The notes under the pieces: generated by a model
The model's database searches: none
Told to the model about the DNA's origin: nothing
What the model saw: the letters and a program-made list of their open reading frames with translations, nothing else
DNA from: Ananas comosus
Taxonomy: Eukaryota > Streptophyta > Magnoliopsida > Poales > Bromeliaceae
Direction: 5' to 3'
NCBI RefSeq assembly: GCF_001540865.1
Contig: NC_033623.1
Span: 1,242,774 to 1,306,773 of the forward strand
DNA length: 64,000 nucleotides
Part shown: positions 59,354-64,000 of the stretch, piece by piece
Position numbering within the stretch: the first letter of the stretch is position 1
Layout of the letters: each line of letters starts with the position of its first letter
Translations under genes and position numbers: made by a program

Positions 59354-59719
59354 TGTTAGATGTGGTTTGAAATCTAATTATCATTTTTGATTTTGCACCA
59401 CTGATTCGCCAACAGCTTTACGGCGCGATAAATTATGGAAAATGATTTGTGACGAAAAAATAGATATCTATAAGTAGTAGGAAGCAGAGGGCTCGGACCG
59501 ATAATGAAAATATCTATTAAGAAATCTCTTTCATTTTTCTTGCATTAGAGGCGATACAATGAATTTGTTGTAATCTCTAAAATATTGTACTCGATCTCTT
59601 TTTCATAGTAAAGTCCTCTTCTCCTTCGCAATCTGCAGTTTTTTTTATTTTACTATTTTTACGATTTATCTATTTTACGATCATCTTTTATAATTTCTGT
59701 ATGTGCGCTCATGGCAACA
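59354..59719 (+). mobile_element. Probable solo LTR, same family as 47097
   Basis: Starts TGTTAGATGTGGTTTG and ends near CTCATGGCAACA. Flanks CAATT and CAAAT agree at four of five bases. Shared blocks with the copy at 47097 support the call; no internal sequence is present. Confidence 0.45.
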
Positions 59720-60115
59720 CAAATTACTCAAAGAGAGAGAGTAAAATCTCTCCAATATGTGTGATAATTGATGGGATAGTTATGTGTGGAGAGTAAGGAA
59801 TTGATTAATCATCATAAATTAACAATGCAGTAGTACGTACGCACGTAGGCTCTAAGTCTAGCTAATGGGCAAGAGAACATGGAATTTACTTTTCTAGGAG
59901 CAAGTGGGCTACTTGTATAGTGAGAGGCCCTATTGATCTAGTCTAGTCTAGTAGAATTAATTAATAGAAAGAAGATACATACTCTTTTTGGCGGGGAATT
60001 AAGAGGTTGACGACGCTTCCATCCTCTCTTTCTTATGTCAGAGATTCCCGGGTTCTTTATTCTTCTCAATATATATATATATATATATATATATAGAAAG
60101 AGAGAGAGAGAGAGA

Positions 60116-60661
60116 GAGCAAGGTTGCAGTGCTCTTAGGAGCACGGAGGTCTCCGTGCTTCTGAGCCGTTTTCGATGATAAAATTTTCGAATCGATGATC
60201 GGCTCCGTTAGACTTGATCTAGCGCATTTGAAGTTTCTAGAAAATAATTTTTACGATTTTTTAATATCATTTACCTAGTGATCGAAAGAATTCAAAATCC
60301 ATAATTTTTAATGGCTGATATCTGCCGTTTTCAAGTTTAATGGTGTGGAAGTATTCAAATTCAAATTAGATGAAATTTTGATACAAAGTTCTTTATACCA
60401 TCTACAACAAGATCAATATTTCTGATCAAAAATTTTATTACTATATAACCACTTTTTATAGAATTTTATTTTCAGCCGTTAAAAATTATTGATTTTGAAT
60501 CATTTTGATTGCTAGGTAAATGATATCGAAAAATCGCAAAAATTATTTTCTAGAAACTTCAAATACTTTAGATCAAGTTTAACGGAGCCGATCGTCGATT
60601 CGGAAACTTTTATCATCGAAAACGGCTCAGGAGTACGGAGACCTCTGTGCACAGCCGCCCT

Positions 60662-60665
<4 letters not shown>
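60116..60665. mobile_element. Long-inverted-repeat element, subfamily I, between (GA)n and (CT)n tracts (550 bp)
   Basis: Starts GAGCAAGGTTGCAGTGCTC and ends CAGCCGCCCTGCTC, with the same inner blocks as 3560-4113 and high similarity along both arms. The palindromic tips are partly decayed (GGAGCACGGAGGTCTCCGTG at left). Left flank (TA)n(GA)n, right flank (CT)n(TA)n, so even the microsatellites mirror each other across the element. Confidence 0.78.
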
Positions 60666-60743
<78 letters not shown>

Positions 60744-60924
60744 ATTTTGTAGGGCAACATTTAATATTTTATTTATTGTAACATATATTCCTTGTAGCTA
60801 GCTTTGGAGTTGCCTAAAAAGGTTGGGAATAGTTAACTGTTGTACCCTTCAAAATATTTTATATTTTTTTATTTCAAATATAGTACGTGTGTACAAAAAA
60901 TAATTTCAATATCATAGTCCGTTA

Positions 60925-61072
60925 CGGACTGTCTCTAGAGCAAGTGGCAAAAGGCTTGGTGGTTAATATCCGAGACCAAAGTTTGATTTCTAATTGATTC
61001 ATATTTCCAGCTAAGCTTATTTCTAAATAAAATAAACGAAGCAGAAAGCATGCTACCTATCTCTCTCAAAAA
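60925..61072 (+). mobile_element. tRNA-derived SINE with imperfect target duplication
   Basis: CTGTCTCTAGAGCAAGTGGC (A-box region), a decayed B box (AGTTTGATTTCTAA), the body AGCTAAGCTTATTTCT and ATCTCTCTCAAAAAA tail. Flanks ATATCATAGTCCGTTA (60909-60924) and ATATTATCGTCCATTA (61073-61088) match at 13 of 16 bases. Confidence 0.8.
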
Positions 61073-61715
61073 ATATTATCGTCCATTAGATTATCTTGAA
61101 TTAAATTCACATTAAAATCTCAACCAAAGTTAAAAAATACTTTTTTTTTCTTGCTACTTAATAAGTTTTTTTTAAAACTAATCTCATCACATTCTAGCTC
61201 ATTCCTATTCCTATTCCTTCGTAACTGTTAACTAAACCCTAGTTTTGGCTCATATTGATAAAACCATCTCTTTCCCTCACCGTTTCTCTTTTGACCCTGC
61301 AATTTAGGGTTTCTTTCGCTCGCGCTACTGCCCTTGGTTCAAAAACAATGTAAGCTCTCGCATTCTTGCTAAGGAAGCTTAATCTTATTCTTCTGTCGTA
61401 CTATATATTTTTATAAATTTGAGAGTGAAAATGATTGCCCCAAATATAAATAAGAAAAACAGTTGATCATTTATAGACAAATAAAAAAAAATAAGTGACA
61501 GCAAAGAGGTATATATATTTAAATAAACAAAATAGTTATTTAACAGAATAACGATTGTTAATAAAATTTAACTCTTTAAAAATTTGAAATATTAAAAAGA
61601 TACTGTTAAAATAATTTTTTATGTTGGATAAATATATAAAAGAGTATATAGAACACCTTATATTTTTTTTGAAAAAAAAAATGAATTTTATTTCTTTTGA
61701 GGCAGCGGCTTTGAA

Positions 61716-62070
61716 TTGATGTGACGCCGACAAAGGATGGGGCCCGCCATCCGAGCCGCCCCTCGTGGGTACCTGTCCTGGGTGTCGGCACGTTCCCGGC
61801 ACGAATAGGGTCGATCCACGTGGAGCTACAGGAGAGGTCCAGTACATCGTACGGATAGCGGGCCCCGCCTCGGCTTTCGCTCCGCGTCACGTGTCCCTGC
61901 GCCGTGGGCCCCGCGCGTTTTCGGTGGCCGTGCGCCGAGACTTTCCCCTTTTCCTTTATTAGTGCCCTCCCACTTGGGAAAGAGCAATCGCTTTGGAAAA
62001 AAATAAAAAAATAAAAAAAAATATTCGCTGCACCGGGTGTACAAGTGCTGCGTCCTCTTGTACACCCCAC
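61716..62070. other. GC-rich island with ACGTG and GGGCCC words
   Basis: An abrupt GC-rich block in AT-rich surroundings. It contains CCACGTGG and TCACGTGTCC (G-box-type), GTGGGCCCCG and GGGCCCCGCC (site-II-like TGGGCC/GGCCC), and a T-rich stretch ending CCTTTATTAG. It could be a promoter or captured gene piece. No frame on either strand looks like a known protein. The next about 200 bp (62071-62270) show nothing notable. Confidence 0.4.
62035..62067. repeat. Perfect 11-bp hairpin
   Basis: GGGTGTACAAG (62035-62045) and its exact inverse CTTGTACACCC (62057-62067) with an 11-base loop, at the right end of the GC-rich island. Confidence 0.85.
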
Positions 62071-62226
62071 CCACTAATTAAAACTTCGCCATAGAGATTT
62101 TAAATTGAAACTTTAATTAATTACAAACAAATGTGTTATCACACTTTGAAGAGTCTATCTACATGTCTCGCGGATTCTTGAGGCTACTTCATTCATTAGT
62201 AATATATTTTAAAATATTATGCTTTT

Positions 62227-62271
<45 letters not shown>

Positions 62272-62277
<6 letters not shown>

Positions 62278-62826
62278 TAGGGCTACTATCCTATTAATAG
62301 GATAGTAACACTTGTCCTATCAAATTATTATTCTTGATGATAGAGATTCCGAATCGATGATCAGAGCCGTTGAAGTTGATCTAGAATATTTGAAATATCT
62401 AGAAATTAAATTTCATAAATTTTAAAAATTATTTACATGGTGATCAAAGTGTCGTAAAATCGACAATTTTTGACGGCCTATATATATGAGCAATTTGCTT
62501 GTTTAATAATATAGAGTAATCCAAATTGCTTGAATTTTTGATAGAAAATTTTTTATACTATTTAGATAATATTTGATAACTCTGATCATGATTTGAGAAA
62601 GTTTAACCTCTATTTTAAGAAGATTATTCATTTATGACCATTCATTTTTTCGACTCTTCGATAGACTTGATAATGATTTTCAAAAATTACAAAATTCGGT
62701 TTTTAAATATTTCTTATAGTGTAGATCAATTTCAACAGTGCCGATTATCAATTTGGAATGTCGATCATTCAAAACCATTTGATAGGACAATGGTCCCAAT
62801 CCTATTAATAGATAGTAGCCGGACTC
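62272..62826. mobile_element. Long-inverted-repeat element, subfamily IV, complete
   Basis: Both tips carry CTACTATCC/ATTAATAGGAT (the 12-bp palindrome CCTATTAATAGG on the left). The inner block CGAATCGATGATCAGAGCC and its inverse near 62735 mark the arms. Left flank (TA)n(GA)n, right flank (TA)n. The copy at 32751 is the same sequence in the opposite orientation. Confidence 0.75.
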
Positions 62827-62829
62827 TAT

Positions 62830-63643
62830 ATATATATATATATATCTACTCTTTGAATACACCAGAAAATAATATATAATAATTTCTCGCACTTTGGGTC
62901 TTAAATTGATAATAATGTGTTTGCGAACACATATGGTTTGTTTAAATTTCATGTGTGAATCAATTAAAGACTTTTTGACATATTACAAGCGGAAAAAACA
63001 CTTGGAGGGGATTTGTCGTAGTTTCATTAACATGAGCCTGAGTTGTGAAAGTTTCCTTTAAATACTAATCATGAATCTGTATTGTTTACCCACAAGTGAT
63101 TTTTGAAAGAAAATTATTGTCTAACCTACACAAATGATACCAAATGAGATTGATAACACTTATTATATATGTTTGAACCTTTAGAATTATGCTATGGTAA
63201 TTTTATAATGAAATAATCGGCGGAAAAAAAAACTTTATAGTTGAATTAATGAATTTTGCAGCAAATAAAAGTACTCTGTTGGACTGTTACAAATCCTATT
63301 GTACTAAGTAAGTGCTTCCCAAAGGATCGATTATAACAGTATCGTAAGAATCTTATTCACAACAACAAGCGATATTAATTTCACCAACCATTTCTAGCGC
63401 ATGATGGCAAAGGGGCCGGTTTGAGTGTTGGTATTCAAAATTTAAAATTCAAAACCTAATATTTTTTTAAAAAATGAACAAACAAATAATATGCTATCTT
63501 TATCTCTCAAATAATAATAATAATAATAAAACAATATTAATTTGATTTAGTCTTTTCTCATACCATGTTTAAAATTCAAAAGCTATAATGGCTACTATAA
63601 CAACCAATGTGAATAGTATGAACTTAATAAAAACATCCTATGC

Positions 63644-63716
<73 letters not shown>
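62830..63716. other. AT-rich spacer
   Basis: No gene. A diverged SINE-like piece (ACCATTTCTAGCGCATGATG onward, about 63390-63530, ending in an AATAAT run) is the only feature I can suggest besides the (TA)n(GA)n tract at 63649-63720. Confidence 0.5.
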
Positions 63717-63722
<6 letters not shown>

Positions 63723-64000
63723 GGTCTTGTGTGCTATTAAGAGCACAGAGGTCTGCGTGCTCCTAAGCCATTTTCGATGATGGAGCTTCCGAATCGATGA
63801 TCGGCTCCATTAGACTTAATCTAGCGTATTTGAACAATCTAGAAAATAATTTTTGTGATTTTTCTGTATCATTTTCCTAGTAATCGAAAGGGTTCAAAAT
63901 CAACAATTTTTAATGGTCGATGTATACCGTTTGCAAGTTTAACGGTGTAGAAATGTTCAAATCAGATGAAATTTTGATAGGAAATTCTTTATACTATTTA
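63717..64000. mobile_element. Long-inverted-repeat element, subfamily I, cut by the window edge
   Basis: After a (TA)n(GA)n tract the sequence has the decayed tip (AGAGCACAGAGGTCTGCGTG) and then the subfamily I inner block (CGAATCGATGATCGGCTCC, TTAGACTTAATCTAGCG). Only the left half is in the window. Confidence 0.7.

Larger units (their letters stand above)
56833..60115. other. Intergenic region with repeats only
   Basis: It contains a foldback element (58691-59190) and a probable solo LTR (59354-59719). A degenerate GC-rich stretch with repeated GGCATGGTATGGCAT and GTGCC words lies at about 57625-57775. The rest is AT-rich with nothing I can name. A (TA)n and (GA)n tract (60069-60117) leads into the next element. 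Confidence 0.6.

Noticed and set aside
61536..62074. Minus-strand frames of up to 154 codons over the GC-rich block
   Set aside because: Several overlapping frames with no recognisable domain and poly-F/poly-K ends; typical of GC-rich non-coding DNA beside A-runs.

Overview
The window is plant nuclear DNA: intron-rich genes, long AT-rich spacers, many transposon remnants and microsatellites. Gene families (a wall-associated kinase whose HRD arginine is glycine, an XBAT35-type ankyrin/RING ligase, threonine aldolase) fit a flowering plant, and the kinase type suggests a monocot. A nuclear insert of plastid DNA carries two pieces of ycf2. Grass plastids have lost ycf2, so a non-grass monocot (bromeliad, palm, banana or orchid-like) is my best guess; the species is not proven.

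Three protein genes are supported, all on the + strand. (1) Positions 1-9773: the 3' part of a wall-associated receptor kinase (WAK), cut by the left edge, with an 8.0 kb first intron full of nested elements and one assembly gap (1679-2589). (2) 15070-19153: a nine-exon XBAT35/XBOS34-like E3 ubiquitin ligase, predicted 519 aa. (3) 22118-26988: a nine-exon low-specificity L-threonine aldolase (THA1), predicted 359 aa, with a probable intron in its 5' leader. In genes 2 and 3 all exon phases join without conflict. A 22-codon relic of another WAK 3' end lies at 12262-12327. The three genes have unrelated jobs and no shared pathway is implied.

From about 27 kb to the right edge the window is almost all repeats. 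A copia (Tnt1/Tork-like) retrotransposon at 40235-46310 has both LTRs and a 5-bp target duplication (TATTT). Its coding frame has at least nine stops and a frameshift, and a 687-bp mosaic of plastid DNA (ycf2, atpA-atpF, ycf2) sits in its reverse transcriptase region. A small non-autonomous LTR element at 55081-56827 (target duplication GAAGT) shares its LTR start and polypurine tract with the copia element. TRIM-like elements, probable solo LTRs and tRNA-derived SINEs (several with clear target duplications) fill much of the rest.

The most distinctive feature is a set of about eleven roughly 540-555 bp long-inverted-repeat elements at 836-4113, 27677-28220, 32751-34373, 60116-60665, 62272-62826 and 63717-end. 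They belong to at least five subfamilies that share one inner sequence but carry different short perfect palindromes at their tips. Nearly all sit inside (TA)n, (GA)n/(CT)n or (AAT)n microsatellites. They look like a microsatellite-targeting foldback/MITE superfamily and are my main candidate for something under-described.
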